A DNA stretch of 64,000 bases from an uncultured Spirochaetota bacterium (GCA_944388995.1 CALXKN010000001.1:372001-436000), one strand, 5' to 3'. Counted from the first letter of the stretch, positions 51,305-61,638 are shown. Made by a program: numbers and translations. Notes: generated by a model not told the origin, from the letters alone.

Positions 51305-52159
51305 TTACCCTTCGCCGCCGGCGCGCTTTTTTACCTCTTCAATCAAAACCTTTTCCCATTCGGGAACGCGGCAGGCGTAAGCGACAGTCGCTTTTAAGAA
51401 ACCTTCGGGAGTCCCGATGTCATAGCGGTCTCCTTCCACCCGTTTGAAAACCACCTTTCCGGCGGCGCACAGCTTTTTCAGCCCGTCGACGTGATAAAAT
51501 TCCCCCGGCCCCGTGTGTTCCGCCCACGCCCGGCGCAGCGCTCCGAAAATTTCAGGGGTGTAAAGATAGCGGCCGATCGAGGCCTCCCTGCTCGGCGCGG
51601 TTCCCGGAGCCGGTTTTTCAACCAAATCTTCGACGTGGACGCCGTCGGAAGCCAGCTTCAAAGCGGCGTAAGCGTACAGCTCCGGCGGATCGAAGAGCGT
51701 AGCCAAGACCGTGCAGCCGCTTTCGTTGTAAGCGTCGATCAACTGCTTTGCCAACGGCTTTTCCCCGAAGTGCAAATCGTCGGGGTAGGCGACGACAAAC
51801 GGTTCATTGCCGATAACGCTTTCGGCCTGCAGCATGGCGTGACCGACGCCTTTCATCTCCTGCTGACGGATAAAGCAGATATTGACGTCCCGGTACGGTT
51901 TGATTTTTTCAAGCAGCTCCGTCTTGTTTTTCAGCGACAGTTCGCGTTCCAATTCGACTTCGCGGTCAAAAAAATCATCCATGCACTTTTTCCGGCGCGA
52001 GGTGATGATAACGATATCCTTGATTCCCGACTGAATCATCTCTTCGACAATAAACGCAACGGACGGCTTGTCCATCAGCGGCAGCATCTCCTTGGGGACG
52101 GTTTTCGTCGCCGGCAGAAACCGGGTGCCGTATCCTGCGGCAATAATTAATCCTTTCAT
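51305..52159 (-). CDS. galU: UTP-glucose-1-phosphate uridylyltransferase
   Basis: 284 residues, typical of GalU. The nucleotide-binding start is IAAGYGTRFLPATKTVPKEM; LMDKPSVAFIVEEMIQSGI, GVGHAMLQAESVIGNEPFVV, YPDDLHFGEKPLAKQLI and the LVEKPAPGTAPSREASIGRY block with the catalytic Lys follow in order. It makes UDP-glucose in the cytoplasm for glycolipids and polysaccharides. AAGGAG lies before the ATG and TATAAT (52183-52188, minus) gives a short leader. Confidence 0.95.
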   Translation of the reverse strand: MKGLIIAAGYGTRFLPATKTVPKEMLPLMDKPSVAFIVEEMIQSGIKDIVIITSRRKKCMDDFFDREVELERELSLKNKTELLEKIKPYRDVNICFIRQQEMKGVGHAMLQAESVIGNEPFVVAYPDDLHFGEKPLAKQLIDAYNESGCTVLATLFDPPELYAYAALKLASDGVHVEDLVEKPAPGTAPSREASIGRYLYTPEIFGALRRAWAEHTGPGEFYHVDGLKKLCAAGKVVFKRVEGDRYDIGTPEGFLKATVAYACRVPEWEKVLIEEVKKRAGGEG

Positions 52160-52182
52160 ACCGAAACTCCTTTTTACCGCTC

Positions 52183-52188
52183 ATTATA
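52183..52188 (-). promoter_or_regulatory. -10 box of galU
   Basis: TATAAT on the minus strand, about 23 bases before the ATG, leaving room for the AAGGAG ribosome site. No good -35 box was found. Confidence 0.45.
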
Positions 52189-52253
52189 CCACGGAAACAG
52201 GCGGAAATTCCACTCAACCTGCAATGAATTTCAGTATATTGAAGGGATTTTTA

Positions 52254-52281
52254 TTGACAATTTTCCCGTATTTGATAAACT
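52254..52281 (+). promoter_or_regulatory. Promoter of lipoprotein-SGNH operon, leaderless geometry
   Basis: TTGACA (52254-52259), 16 bp, TAAACT (52276-52281), seven bases, ATG at 52289. Confidence 0.6.
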
Positions 52282-52288
52282 GATAAAT

Positions 52289-53059
52289 ATGAAAAACAAA
52301 TTCTTTTTGGGTCTTTTATCTCTGCTGGTTTTGCTGGCTTCCTGCAATCTGAAAGCAACTGTGACAATTAAAAAAGATGCTTCGGGAACGGCCGACGCAA
52401 CGATTACCGTGGATAAAATGCTGCTTGACTTTGTTTACGATCTGCAGTCCACCATGGCCGCCGAGCCGGTTGAACGCGGCGCCATGATTACGGAAGAGAT
52501 GGTGCGAGAAGGACTGGAGAAATCCCAAACGGTCAAACTGACCTCCTTTAATACCGTCGATCAGACCGACACACAGTTGTCGGTCGGCTTTTCCGACATC
52601 AACTCTGTCATCGAGGAGGCGCAGACCGGCGTCCGCGAAAAAGGAACCATTTCCCGCGATGATCTGGAAAATATCGTCAATTTTACCAACACAACCGGAA
52701 AATACAAATTCGTTTTCTTTTTGGATCGCTCCAACTTCGCCAAGCTGGTATCGATTCTGCCGGAAGAGGCGACGCCGCTGGTTACCATGTTCGGTCCTTC
52801 GCTGGATGAAAACAATCCCGTAACCCGTGAAGATTACTATGAGTTCCTGAACGAAGCTTTCTCCGCCTATGAAACCCCCGACCGTATCCGGACGATGGTT
52901 GACAACGCTTCCATGACGCTGCGCGTCAGAACCGACGGTTCGATTATCTCTCAACGAGGCGGACGGATCGAAAACAACAACACGGTCGTTTTTGAAATTC
53001 CCCTGATGGATTTCATCCTCTTGGAAAAACCGATCGACTTGGAAGTCGTTTTTAACTAA
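52289..53059 (+). CDS. Lipoprotein with LppM-like domain
   Basis: 256 residues. The signal ends LVLLASC (Cys 19). The mature protein opens NLKATVTIKKDASGTADATI, which resembles the LppM/DUF3153 pattern in which a strand 'k.d.tv..dGtad..i.v' follows the lipidated Cys. The middle is acidic and helical, the end beta-rich (SMTLRVRTDGSIISQRGGRI). Function unknown. It is followed after 26 bases by an exported SGNH hydrolase, likely the same operon. Confidence 0.65.
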   Translation: MKNKFFLGLLSLLVLLASCNLKATVTIKKDASGTADATITVDKMLLDFVYDLQSTMAAEPVERGAMITEEMVREGLEKSQTVKLTSFNTVDQTDTQLSVGFSDINSVIEEAQTGVREKGTISRDDLENIVNFTNTTGKYKFVFFLDRSNFAKLVSILPEEATPLVTMFGPSLDENNPVTREDYYEFLNEAFSAYETPDRIRTMVDNASMTLRVRTDGSIISQRGGRIENNNTVVFEIPLMDFILLEKPIDLEVVFN

Positions 53060-53085
53060 ATAAAATTTTTACCCGGAGGAGCGCC

Positions 53086-54615
53086 ATGCCCAAACGGTTG
53101 TTTTTGGTTTTTGTCCTGCTGAATTGCGCAAACATCACGTTTGCGCAATTTTCGATTGATTGGGAAGCCGAAAAACGCTTCGGCGTTGACCTGAACCGCA
53201 ACGGAAAAATCGACATTCCAAACTCTTACGAATACGTTCACCCCGAAGCGTTTTACCTTGATATTTTTCTGACCGGCAGCGGCAGCGACTTGAACGAACT
53301 GCTGCAACACCAGCAGCGCTTCCGCTGGACAGTCCGCGACGCCGCCGGCAATGTTTTGATTGAGGAGGAAACCCTCACTCCGCGTCTGAAAGCGGCTCTC
53401 CCCGAACAGGGCGACTACAGCGTTACTGCCTCCTTTGACGGCCAGACGGCGGCGGGAACCGTCACCGTGCGCGATTACTTTATCGCCTGTCTGGGAGATT
53501 CGTTCGCCTCCGGTGAGGGTACGCCGGAAATGCGTTACACGCGGAAAAATCCGTCGGTTTGGGCCGACGGCGGCAGCAACGGTCAGCAGTCGGTCGAACA
53601 CATCCGGGCTCACCGTTCGGCGCTGGCGTGGGGACCGCAGGCGGCAATGTTCCTCGAAAATTATGATCCGCGTTCGTCCGTCACATTCGTGTTTTTTGCG
53701 GTTTCTGGAGCGACGGTGGAAGAAGGCGTGATCGGCGAACGCAAGCCGATTGACGAAGCGTTCGGCAAGGAAAAAATCAAAGCACAGATCGACGACCTGG
53801 CCGCAGTTGCCGGAAACCGGCCGATCGATCAGCTATGGCTCTCCATCGGCGGGAACGACCTGCACTTCGCCAACGTGGCGACCGTTCTGGTGGTTTCCTC
53901 AAGCAAAAACGACAAAAAGTATTACGACTATCTCAACCGTTCCATCGAAGCGATTGAAACAGGGCGGTGGGATGCTTCCAACGGGCTGATTTCCCTTCTC
54001 GGCTATCCCGAAGACGTGCGGCCGGGAACCGAAGGGCTTCCGCAGGCGTTTGCCGAATTGGACGCCGCTATTAAGGAATCGGTCAGCGTCGGGCAAATTT
54101 GTCTGCTTGATTATCTTTTTCCGATTTCGGCGGGAACCGTCTCCGTCGACAAAATTTTTCCGGGACTGATGATTGATCCGATCGAATCGCAGACCATTAT
54201 CGACAGTCTGGCGGTTCCGTTCCGCACCATTATGAAAGAAACTGCCGAAGAATTGGGCTGGCAGTATATTGAATCCGCCGTCTTTCCCGAATTCGCAGAG
54301 CACGCCTCCGAACGCCGCATTCCGAACAAACCGGAAGCGTACAAGGGCAACGGATGGATTTCCGAAGGATTCTTCCCGACTTCATATGAAGATTTCTGCA
54401 AATACATTCTGCCGCGCGACGTGCGCTGGTTCCGGACGGAGGACGAATCGGTCATCGTTCAGGGCGGCGGAGTCAACCGGAAAAAAGCATCCGCATTTTC
54501 GACAAACGGAACGCTTCATCCCAACGAGTACGGTCACCAGGCGTATATGCATATGCTTTTGAGCGCCATCCGTCTGCCCGGCTTTCCCGATTACAGCGGC
54601 GAATACGACCGCTGA
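53086..54615 (+). CDS. Exported SGNH/GDSL-type esterase
   Basis: 509 residues. A signal peptide (cleavage near ITFAQF) precedes an Ig-like N-terminal domain (residues 25-125). The hydrolase domain has IACLGDSFASGEGTPE (nucleophile Ser in GDS), LSIGGNDLHFANV (block III Gly-Asn) and GTLHPNEYGHQAYMH (catalytic His with acidic partner). The GDSFASGEG form resembles secreted esterases of actinobacteria. Substrate unknown; a lipid or glycan ester is plausible. GGAGGA precedes the ATG. Confidence 0.87.
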   Translation: MPKRLFLVFVLLNCANITFAQFSIDWEAEKRFGVDLNRNGKIDIPNSYEYVHPEAFYLDIFLTGSGSDLNELLQHQQRFRWTVRDAAGNVLIEEETLTPRLKAALPEQGDYSVTASFDGQTAAGTVTVRDYFIACLGDSFASGEGTPEMRYTRKNPSVWADGGSNGQQSVEHIRAHRSALAWGPQAAMFLENYDPRSSVTFVFFAVSGATVEEGVIGERKPIDEAFGKEKIKAQIDDLAAVAGNRPIDQLWLSIGGNDLHFANVATVLVVSSSKNDKKYYDYLNRSIEAIETGRWDASNGLISLLGYPEDVRPGTEGLPQAFAELDAAIKESVSVGQICLLDYLFPISAGTVSVDKIFPGLMIDPIESQTIIDSLAVPFRTIMKETAEELGWQYIESAVFPEFAEHASERRIPNKPEAYKGNGWISEGFFPTSYEDFCKYILPRDVRWFRTEDESVIVQGGGVNRKKASAFSTNGTLHPNEYGHQAYMHMLLSAIRLPGFPDYSGEYDR

Positions 54616-54684
54616 CAGGGCAAAACAACCGATTCCGCTCTCAGGGAGCCGCAAAGACAGGTTTCCGGGAATTACCGGACGGAA

Positions 54685-56832
54685 TCACTCTTTTACGGTA
54701 AAACGGTCGGAAATAACGGTTTTAAGGTTTCCCTGATTGTCCGCAACCACCGCGCGCAGGCGGTAGAAACCGGGAAGAAGATCATTGCCGGCGCTGTCTT
54801 TTCCGTCATATTCGATGAGAACCTTGTCGCCCGGATCCTGCCTTTCCGACCGGTAATAAACCTTTAAATTTTCATCAATCACATCGTAAAAAATCCATTT
54901 AAACTCGTCGATACGGCTGTCAACCAAAGAGGCACGGATTTTTATCGACGGGCTTCGTTTCGAATAGGTATTGTTCCAAAAGATTATCGTTGTTTCGCGG
55001 TAATTGCTTTCGATAACGATATTGCTGTACTCTGCCTCCAATTTATTGCCGCGCGGAGTGATAGTTTCAATTTTATACGAATAAATGCCGTCGGGAAGCA
55101 TCAGTTTCTCTTTGGTTTTACCGTCCCAGACGAAGGTTTTTGGGCGGTCGTTTTCAATGACACCGTCATAAGCATCGGGGAAAAAATCGTTGCTGACTCG
55201 GTATTCCCATTTTTCGGAAAGTGATCCGATTTGACGGAGCTCAATTGTACGGTTTTTCCCGTCTTTGTTCGGCTGCAAAATCGTTTCATAAACGGAGTCG
55301 AAGAAAATTTTAATAAATCCGAGCTCGGGATCCAAGTAAAAGCGAATGCGGTTGGTTTCCGCATAAGTTTCGGTTACCCGCAGGCCTTTGACGTAAGCGG
55401 TGTAAAAGCCGGTCGGCAATGAAACACTGTCGGAGTCCCAAACGATTTCCATGGTATTCCAGCCTTCTTTGAGTTCGGACGCTTTCAGCCGCTTCAAATC
55501 AACCGGCAGCACGGCGGAAGGGTTTTTCCCGTCGCCGCTCTCCGCAAAAATCAGCAAATCAGCGGAAACAAGATCGCTGTATTGTTTGACATAAAACGGC
55601 AGCGTTAATCGCGCCAATTCACACTCGGAACCGGGAATCACAACGGCATCAAAATCGCCCGATTCGGTCAGCTCCGGAATTTGTTCAAAGGTCGCAGTCG
55701 TTTTTTCCCGACGGACGGCAGCCGCGTCAATGTAAAACTCGGTCTTAATCCGTTTCGGCTGAACGGATACCGACGCCTCCTCTTGTGTTTTCGAAGTCCC
55801 CAAAACCGGATACTGCGGCCCTTCCGTCACGGTAAATCCGGCGCCCGTCGTCCACAAATGCTGCGAAACCGCTTTGGCTCCGAACGATGCCGATCCCGTG
55901 ACATGATCCTCGGTCCGTTTCGGCCGGAAATAAATACCGATGGAAGGAAACAGTGCGCCGTAACGGTTATTCTCCGCGTATGTTGTTTCTCCCGCCAGCG
56001 CCAAGCAGTCAATGGTCGTCGAAAGCCGAATTCCAAAAAGATCAAGGAAGAAAAAATCAAATTCGGGCGTTACCAACGCGTTCAAAAAGGTCGGTGCAAA
56101 AACGTTCAGCGCAAACTTTAAATCGACATTTTCTTGCCGAAAATACGAAAAACTCAAACCGAAATTCAAATCAAACGGCGGCATGAACGTTTGCTCCGAT
56201 TCTTTCAAAAAAAGCGTTCCGTAGCCGAGATTGAGCAGCGCCGCCCCGATATAAAAATCTTCAACCGCTGCCGATTCAATGTATGCTGTTACGCCAAAAT
56301 CGCCCGCTACTGCGTATTCAAATTGATCGGAGAGGTTTTTGGCGAAAAATCCTTTAATGCCGCCTCCGAGCGCCACGGAAGTTCCGGGCAGAATACGCGA
56401 ATAAGCAAACGAAGCACCGAGAGTCGGCCGCACGGCAAAAGAGCGCGCGTGACTGTAAAAAAAGTGAGCGGTCGCATTGAAAACGCCGACATCAGTGGGA
56501 ATCGAAACTCCGCCGTTGACGGCAAACCCAAAAAGATCGGTTTGTTCTCCAATATCTTCAGGAACCAAAAGCGACGAGTCTTTCCCGGCGAGCAGCATAA
56601 AATTTCCTTCGTAAGTGCGGGAAGCGTTGAGTGCTCCCGATGCCGGATTCATCAGCGAAGAGAGTGCTGAATTCGGAAAAAACGGCATGAAATTTCCGTT
56701 AAAGTCAGGACCGAAAAGAAACATGGACGGCGGAAACGCCTGCGCAAACGGGTTTTTGCTTTCACTTTCCTGAGCAAACCCGAAGGCGCCGAAACCGACA
56801 AGCAATAAACAAAGAAAGAATTTTCGGCGCAT
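54685..56832 (-). CDS. Outer-membrane beta-barrel protein, UPF0164-like, with FlgD-type C-terminus
   Basis: 715 residues. The signal peptide ends GAFGFAQ. Residues about 25-340 read as amphipathic strands after an N-terminal block NPFAQAFPPSMFLFGPDFNG and SSLMNPASGALNASRTYEGN, which resembles the spirochaetal UPF0164/PorV-like barrels related to FadL. Residues 370-715 form several Ig-like modules; the last ones (LPDGIYSYKIETITPRGN, DSAGNDLLPGFYRLRAVVAD) are FlgD-Ig-like. It is the second gene of a pair: its ATG overlaps the stop of the giant lipoprotein (TGATG). The two may form one outer-membrane complex. Confidence 0.75.
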   Translation of the reverse strand: MRRKFFLCLLLVGFGAFGFAQESESKNPFAQAFPPSMFLFGPDFNGNFMPFFPNSALSSLMNPASGALNASRTYEGNFMLLAGKDSSLLVPEDIGEQTDLFGFAVNGGVSIPTDVGVFNATAHFFYSHARSFAVRPTLGASFAYSRILPGTSVALGGGIKGFFAKNLSDQFEYAVAGDFGVTAYIESAAVEDFYIGAALLNLGYGTLFLKESEQTFMPPFDLNFGLSFSYFRQENVDLKFALNVFAPTFLNALVTPEFDFFFLDLFGIRLSTTIDCLALAGETTYAENNRYGALFPSIGIYFRPKRTEDHVTGSASFGAKAVSQHLWTTGAGFTVTEGPQYPVLGTSKTQEEASVSVQPKRIKTEFYIDAAAVRREKTTATFEQIPELTESGDFDAVVIPGSECELARLTLPFYVKQYSDLVSADLLIFAESGDGKNPSAVLPVDLKRLKASELKEGWNTMEIVWDSDSVSLPTGFYTAYVKGLRVTETYAETNRIRFYLDPELGFIKIFFDSVYETILQPNKDGKNRTIELRQIGSLSEKWEYRVSNDFFPDAYDGVIENDRPKTFVWDGKTKEKLMLPDGIYSYKIETITPRGNKLEAEYSNIVIESNYRETTIIFWNNTYSKRSPSIKIRASLVDSRIDEFKWIFYDVIDENLKVYYRSERQDPGDKVLIEYDGKDSAGNDLLPGFYRLRAVVADNQGNLKTVISDRFTVKE

Positions 56833-59800
56833 CAGTGAGTCAAACCTCTCCTTTTCAAGATTTCAGGAACTGAGAGCAGAATTTTATCGGAAGATTCCCA
56901 TCCGTCTTTTTTCGCAAAAACGATAATCGATTCATCGGGCGAAAGCAGAAGCGGCGCGCTATACAAAGTTCCGTTTGAATCATCAATATCTTCTGTATAA
57001 TAAATCTGGTATTCACTCGTATCGAAATCTTCAAACGTCAATTCGTATTTCGAAGGATCAGTTGATGAAACTTCCAAGTGAGGCGTCGGGTTAGGACATT
57101 TGAGCCGAATTTTCAACACGGCGGTCGCTTCCTTTCCGTCTGCCGTTGCTTTCACGTAAATGTCGCTGTTTTTATCGATGAGAATCGGAGTGTCCGCCGT
57201 ATACGTCTGATCGTAACTCTGACTGCCAATACTGTACATAACGGTTGCGTTTGCCGGTTCGGTAACGATCAGGATGTTCTGCGGTTCGCGGAAGGTTCCG
57301 TTGGAAACCGGATCGCCGCCTGCGTCGGTGAACGAAACGGTCACGTTGTCGGCGGGCGGCTGCGGCACCTGCTGTTGCAGCTCTTCGGATGAAAAACAGA
57401 ACTCAGCAACCGCCACGGCGGAAACATACTTGCCGATCAAGTCGACTCCCGATGTATAAACGGACGAGCTTTCGGAAACAGGAGTAAAGCTGCCGTCCGC
57501 AACTTCGTACAGAATATCAGCGCCGTCGGGCGAAGAGAGAGAGGCTGTATCGCCATTTTGAGAGAGTACCGGCTTATCTAAAACTTTCACCTCAACTGTC
57601 ACTTCTGAAGAAGTTTTTGAACCGTCTGCCGATTTCGCATAAAAAGCATAGGTGCCGGCGTCGGATTGAGAGAGGGAAAGCTGTCCGCCGGGCGGAACCT
57701 CCGTTTCGTTTCCGCCGTCTTTTTTATAAAAGAGCTTATGAGCCGTTTCCGCGGCTGTAATTTGCAGTGTAATACTGCCGCCCGCATTGCGCGGATTGAA
57801 ATACTCTCCGGGCGCTCCGCTTGCCGTCCGCGTATCGGTGACCGTCGGCGGAGAAACCGGTTCGTCGGGATCGGGGAGATCTTCCGGAATCTCCTCCTTC
57901 ATCTGCGGAGAAGAGAAACAGAATTCGTCGACCGCAACAGCTGTCAATGTTTTGCCCGGCAATTCTATCAAATTATCAAAATTCGTAAATACGGATGATG
58001 TTGAACTGACATCTGTTTTTGTCATTTCTAACTCATACAAAATTACAGCGCCGTCGGGACTTACCAGCGTTGCCGATGGAACCGATAAATCATATTCAAA
58101 CTGCGGTTCTTGTAAAACTTTCACCTCAACCGTTACTTCATCGGACAGCGTTCCGCCGGCGGTTTTAGCATAGAAAACATAGGTGCCCGCCTGACTTTTG
58201 GAGACTGTCACCTCGTTGCCGCTGACTTGAGTTTCATTTCCGTTATTATACTTGTAGTAAACCGCAGCGCCTTCTGCCTGCGTTATATTCAAAGTAATGC
58301 TGCCGGAATCGTCGGTTGCGGGATCAAAATATGATCCGGGAGCCCCGCTTGCTGTCCGCGAGTCGGTGACAATCGGTGCGGTCGGTTTTTCTTCCGGCGG
58401 TGTTTCGACATTATAAACAGCCGGCGTTGACGGATTGCGCATTTCGGCGGCAGCAACAACATAACAGGTTTGACCATCGTTCAATTTCGGGGCGGAAGCG
58501 GCTTCGTATTTTGTCGGCGTCCCCGTTTCAAAATCGTCAGAATCGATCAAGTACCAAAATTCCAATCCGCTCACAGCCGCGTCTTCCGCGGCGGCCGTTA
58601 CCGTCAGTTTTCCGTCGCCGTCAACGCCTGCCTCAGGCGCATTCAGCGGCGCTCCGTCGACTTCAACCGATTCGGATGTCAGTTTTCCGTCGGCGGCGGC
58701 CATAAAGTAAAGCAACGCGTTTTCGGCGACCGTCACGGGAGAAGAGGCGGCCGTCCACGCTGTTTCATCGGTTGAAGAATACACAGAGGCGGTATTATCG
58801 GTCGCACCGGCGGCAACCGCTACTTGCAGCGCCTTATAAAAATCGCTACCGCGGGCATCGGAGACAGTCGGTTTTTCCGTACGGCTGAAAGTCTGAGATT
58901 CTTCCGCTGACGGATAAGCAAATTCGGCACCGGCCTTCACTTTAACCGGAGCAGCCGCAGCAGCAGCCAATAATTCATACGGAATCGGAACGGGAGCTGT
59001 GTACGTCAAAACCGTTCCGCTTGTAAAATCTCCTCCCAAAACATAATAAAGCGAAACCGCTCCCGTTAAACCGGCCGGCGTTGTAGGCGGCGTGATTGTC
59101 ACAATATTGAACTGCGGCGAACTGTGAGAAAGCGCAACCGTTGGCGCTGCGTCAAACGCAAACAGCTGCTGCGTAGCGATTTCCGAACGGGTTTTATCGT
59201 CATCTTTCGCTGTTGCACCCAGCCACAAATTGCCGGATTGCGGCGCAATCGGATCGGTGTACGGCGTTGACGGATTTTGAACGGAATTTTCGTCGGCGCC
59301 TTCGCCATAAAGGACATTATTGCCGTTAATTCGAACCGAAAGCGGCAGATAAAAAAGCGAATCGCGGGCATCTTCAAACGTCGGCGGATCGGTCGGAACA
59401 AGTGAAACCGAAGCGGTTTCCGACGGATTATGCATCTCAGCGGCGGCAACGACATAAATTGTCTCATCGGCAGAAAGCTGCGGTTTTGAGGTGTCATCAT
59501 ACAACGTTCCTGCCGCAGTCGAAGAAAACGGAGTTTCATCGTCTTTTTTGTAATAAAAAGAAACCGCAGGAGCAGGTGTTTCTTCCGAATCGCCTGCCGC
59601 AATCGTTACAGTTCCGTCGTCAGCAACTTCCACTTTCGGTTTGGGAAGCGGCGTTCCGTCGACACTCGCCGACGCGGAGGCGATTTTATTTAAATCGCTG
59701 ACAACAGCTTTCAGTGTTTCTCCCGCGGCAACCGTCACCGCTTTCGGATTCGTTTCTTCCGCCGCATTTTGCCGTGTCGGCTCTTCGCCGTTGCGGGTAA

Positions 59801-61535
59801 CGTAATACTTTTCGGTTGACGGAGAACCCGCAGCGCCGCCGGTTAAATCGACAGTCAGCGGGTCGAGGTAAGCAGCCGCCGTACTGCCGGAACGGGCGTC
59901 GGTCGGAACGGGCGCATTCAAAAGCGAAAATGTGCTGCTCACTTTATCCGACGGGAAACAGAATTCCGCACCGCCGACAGCGCTGACGGTTGTTTCCGCC
60001 GTTGCGTCAAGGTAAACGGTATTCTCTTCATAAATAAGAAACTCACCCGAATCCGCGGTTTGATAAAACAGTCCGCGATTTTTCTCCGTTTCGGGAACGG
60101 ATGCGTTTTCTTCGATGACAAGAAGGTTCCAATAACTCAAAGAAACCGAAACGGGGTCAACCGCTTTTGAGACAGCCTGTTCTGCCGTCTCGGAAGGAAA
60201 TTTTCCGGCCGCGTAAGCGCGCGCTTTGACAACCGTTGTGACGTCGGTCACTTCAACCGCTGTTCCGGAAGCAGAAGACGGCGACTGATCGGTTGGCGTG
60301 TTCCCGTCAAACGTATAATACACCGTTGCATTCGTTTCGGGGGTTGAAAACATGACTGCCAACGGATCGGCATAATTCCGTGTCTGCGAACGGGCATCAA
60401 GAATGACGGGTGTTTCGGCTTGAGATGACTCCACAACCGCTTCTTCGGAAGCGAAGAAATTTTCCGCAATCGAACGAGTTTTCAGAGTCTCTGTCGGCAG
60501 CAAATCGGAAACAGTGTAAGTCGTTCCGGTTGCTAACGATTGCTCATCTCCCATCGGGCAATTTTCCGCAGTAATGGACGTTCCGTCTCGGGTCAGGAAC
60601 ATCGCCTGCGCGTCAGAACCGTAATCAAATGTTATCGAATAAGTTGCGCCGTCGGTATTTTCAGTAATTTCTCCGACTTCCGGTTTCGGCAGCCTTTCGA
60701 CAGGCAAAACAACCGAATCCGACATCAAGTAAGATTCTTTAAAACTCTTAACAGTAATAGTTCCCGGCTGTGTCAGTTCAATAAGACCTTCGGTAGAAGA
60801 CATGACTGTCGTCGGAGGCGTTCCGTCCAATGTGTAATAATAAATGACATCGGGATCAGCCGACGTAACGGCAAAAGTGAGTTTGTCTGACAATCGGTGA
60901 ACCGTTGTATCCTCGATTTGAGGCGTCGCTGTTTTTTCAAGGTGGAAAATCGCTGCTTCCGATGGGTCAAATTCTTTATAAAAAACGCGGGCGGTAATCA
61001 CCTTGCCTTGCTCATCGTCGTAATTGATTTCAAACGGCGCTTTGTATTCGGTCGAAGAGGCTGTCGGGTCTTCGGCTGGATTCGCCATTGTGTAGTGAAT
61101 CGTTCCTTTGTAGTTTGACGAAATGATTTCGACGCGGTAACGGTTTTCTCCCAATTCGGTTACAATAATTTGCGGTGTGTAAAGCGCAAAGTCAGTGAAA
61201 TCATTTTCCGTAATTTCATAGCGAATTTTTGTCGTAATCGCACCGTCGACAAGACAAGAAATTTTCTTTTCCCAAACGACAGTTTCCCCATCTTTGAGAG
61301 TAATTGTTACATCGTAATTGCCGGCTTCCAGAGATGAAATTTCAATCCGTTCGCCGGTTTCGGAGGTAATTTCTTCGGGCGAACCGCCGGCTGTTTGAGC
61401 CGTTACGGTGAGAGTGGGGTTGACCAGCGTCTTTTCAGGATAAATAATTTCAACGGAAATTTTACCTTTTCCGAAAGTACATCCGAAGACAAGAAAAAGA
61501 ATCAGAAATCGCCCAAAAAATGATCTGTATTTCAT
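56832..61535 (-). CDS. Giant lipoprotein with repeated chitobiase-C/Fn3-associated modules
   Basis: 1567 residues from the ATG at 61535; a GTG six bases upstream is an alternative. The lipoprotein signal ends LVFGC. The body is a chain of roughly 60-90 residue beta modules of the CHB_HEX_C/Fn3-associated type: 'VIYYYTLDGTPP' and 'ATVYYTFDGNTPTDQSPSSA' are the clearest. At least six units open with a D-[AST]-R motif followed by 'YFDP/YADP/FYLP' and close with 'AE[FM]..PS'. The last two units (near residues 1120 and 1260) both begin RTASGAPG and look like a recent tandem duplication. No enzyme domain is seen. Such modules usually act as spacers or carbohydrate-binding pieces of surface proteins. 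Confidence 0.8.
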   Translation of the reverse strand: MKYRSFFGRFLILFLVFGCTFGKGKISVEIIYPEKTLVNPTLTVTAQTAGGSPEEITSETGERIEISSLEAGNYDVTITLKDGETVVWEKKISCLVDGAITTKIRYEITENDFTDFALYTPQIIVTELGENRYRVEIISSNYKGTIHYTMANPAEDPTASSTEYKAPFEINYDDEQGKVITARVFYKEFDPSEAAIFHLEKTATPQIEDTTVHRLSDKLTFAVTSADPDVIYYYTLDGTPPTTVMSSTEGLIELTQPGTITVKSFKESYLMSDSVVLPVERLPKPEVGEITENTDGATYSITFDYGSDAQAMFLTRDGTSITAENCPMGDEQSLATGTTYTVSDLLPTETLKTRSIAENFFASEEAVVESSQAETPVILDARSQTRNYADPLAVMFSTPETNATVYYTFDGNTPTDQSPSSASGTAVEVTDVTTVVKARAYAAGKFPSETAEQAVSKAVDPVSVSLSYWNLLVIEENASVPETEKNRGLFYQTADSGEFLIYEENTVYLDATAETTVSAVGGAEFCFPSDKVSSTFSLLNAPVPTDARSGSTAAAYLDPLTVDLTGGAAGSPSTEKYYVTRNGEEPTRQNAAEETNPKAVTVAAGETLKAVVSDLNKIASASASVDGTPLPKPKVEVADDGTVTIAAGDSEETPAPAVSFYYKKDDETPFSSTAAGTLYDDTSKPQLSADETIYVVAAAEMHNPSETASVSLVPTDPPTFEDARDSLFYLPLSVRINGNNVLYGEGADENSVQNPSTPYTDPIAPQSGNLWLGATAKDDDKTRSEIATQQLFAFDAAPTVALSHSSPQFNIVTITPPTTPAGLTGAVSLYYVLGGDFTSGTVLTYTAPVPIPYELLAAAAAAPVKVKAGAEFAYPSAEESQTFSRTEKPTVSDARGSDFYKALQVAVAAGATDNTASVYSSTDETAWTAASSPVTVAENALLYFMAAADGKLTSESVEVDGAPLNAPEAGVDGDGKLTVTAAAEDAAVSGLEFWYLIDSDDFETGTPTKYEAASAPKLNDGQTCYVVAAAEMRNPSTPAVYNVETPPEEKPTAPIVTDSRTASGAPGSYFDPATDDSGSITLNITQAEGAAVYYKYNNGNETQVSGNEVTVSKSQAGTYVFYAKTAGGTLSDEVTVEVKVLQEPQFEYDLSVPSATLVSPDGAVILYELEMTKTDVSSTSSVFTNFDNLIELPGKTLTAVAVDEFCFSSPQMKEEIPEDLPDPDEPVSPPTVTDTRTASGAPGEYFNPRNAGGSITLQITAAETAHKLFYKKDGGNETEVPPGGQLSLSQSDAGTYAFYAKSADGSKTSSEVTVEVKVLDKPVLSQNGDTASLSSPDGADILYEVADGSFTPVSESSSVYTSGVDLIGKYVSAVAVAEFCFSSEELQQQVPQPPADNVTVSFTDAGGDPVSNGTFREPQNILIVTEPANATVMYSIGSQSYDQTYTADTPILIDKNSDIYVKATADGKEATAVLKIRLKCPNPTPHLEVSSTDPSKYELTFEDFDTSEYQIYYTEDIDDSNGTLYSAPLLLSPDESIIVFAKKDGWESSDKILLSVPEILKRRGLTH

Positions 61536-61550
61536 ACGCACTCTTTTGTT

Positions 61551-61556
61551 ATTATA
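61551..61556 (-). promoter_or_regulatory. -10 box of giant lipoprotein operon
   Basis: TATAAT on the minus strand, 15 bases before the ATG at 61535; AAAGAG in between may be a weak ribosome site. Confidence 0.4.
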
Positions 61557-61638
61557 CCATGAAACCCATGCAAAAAACAGCTTTCGCTTAAAAGTTTAAA
61601 AAATTCTTTTTGCTTGTTAAATTATCGGTGATTTGTAA

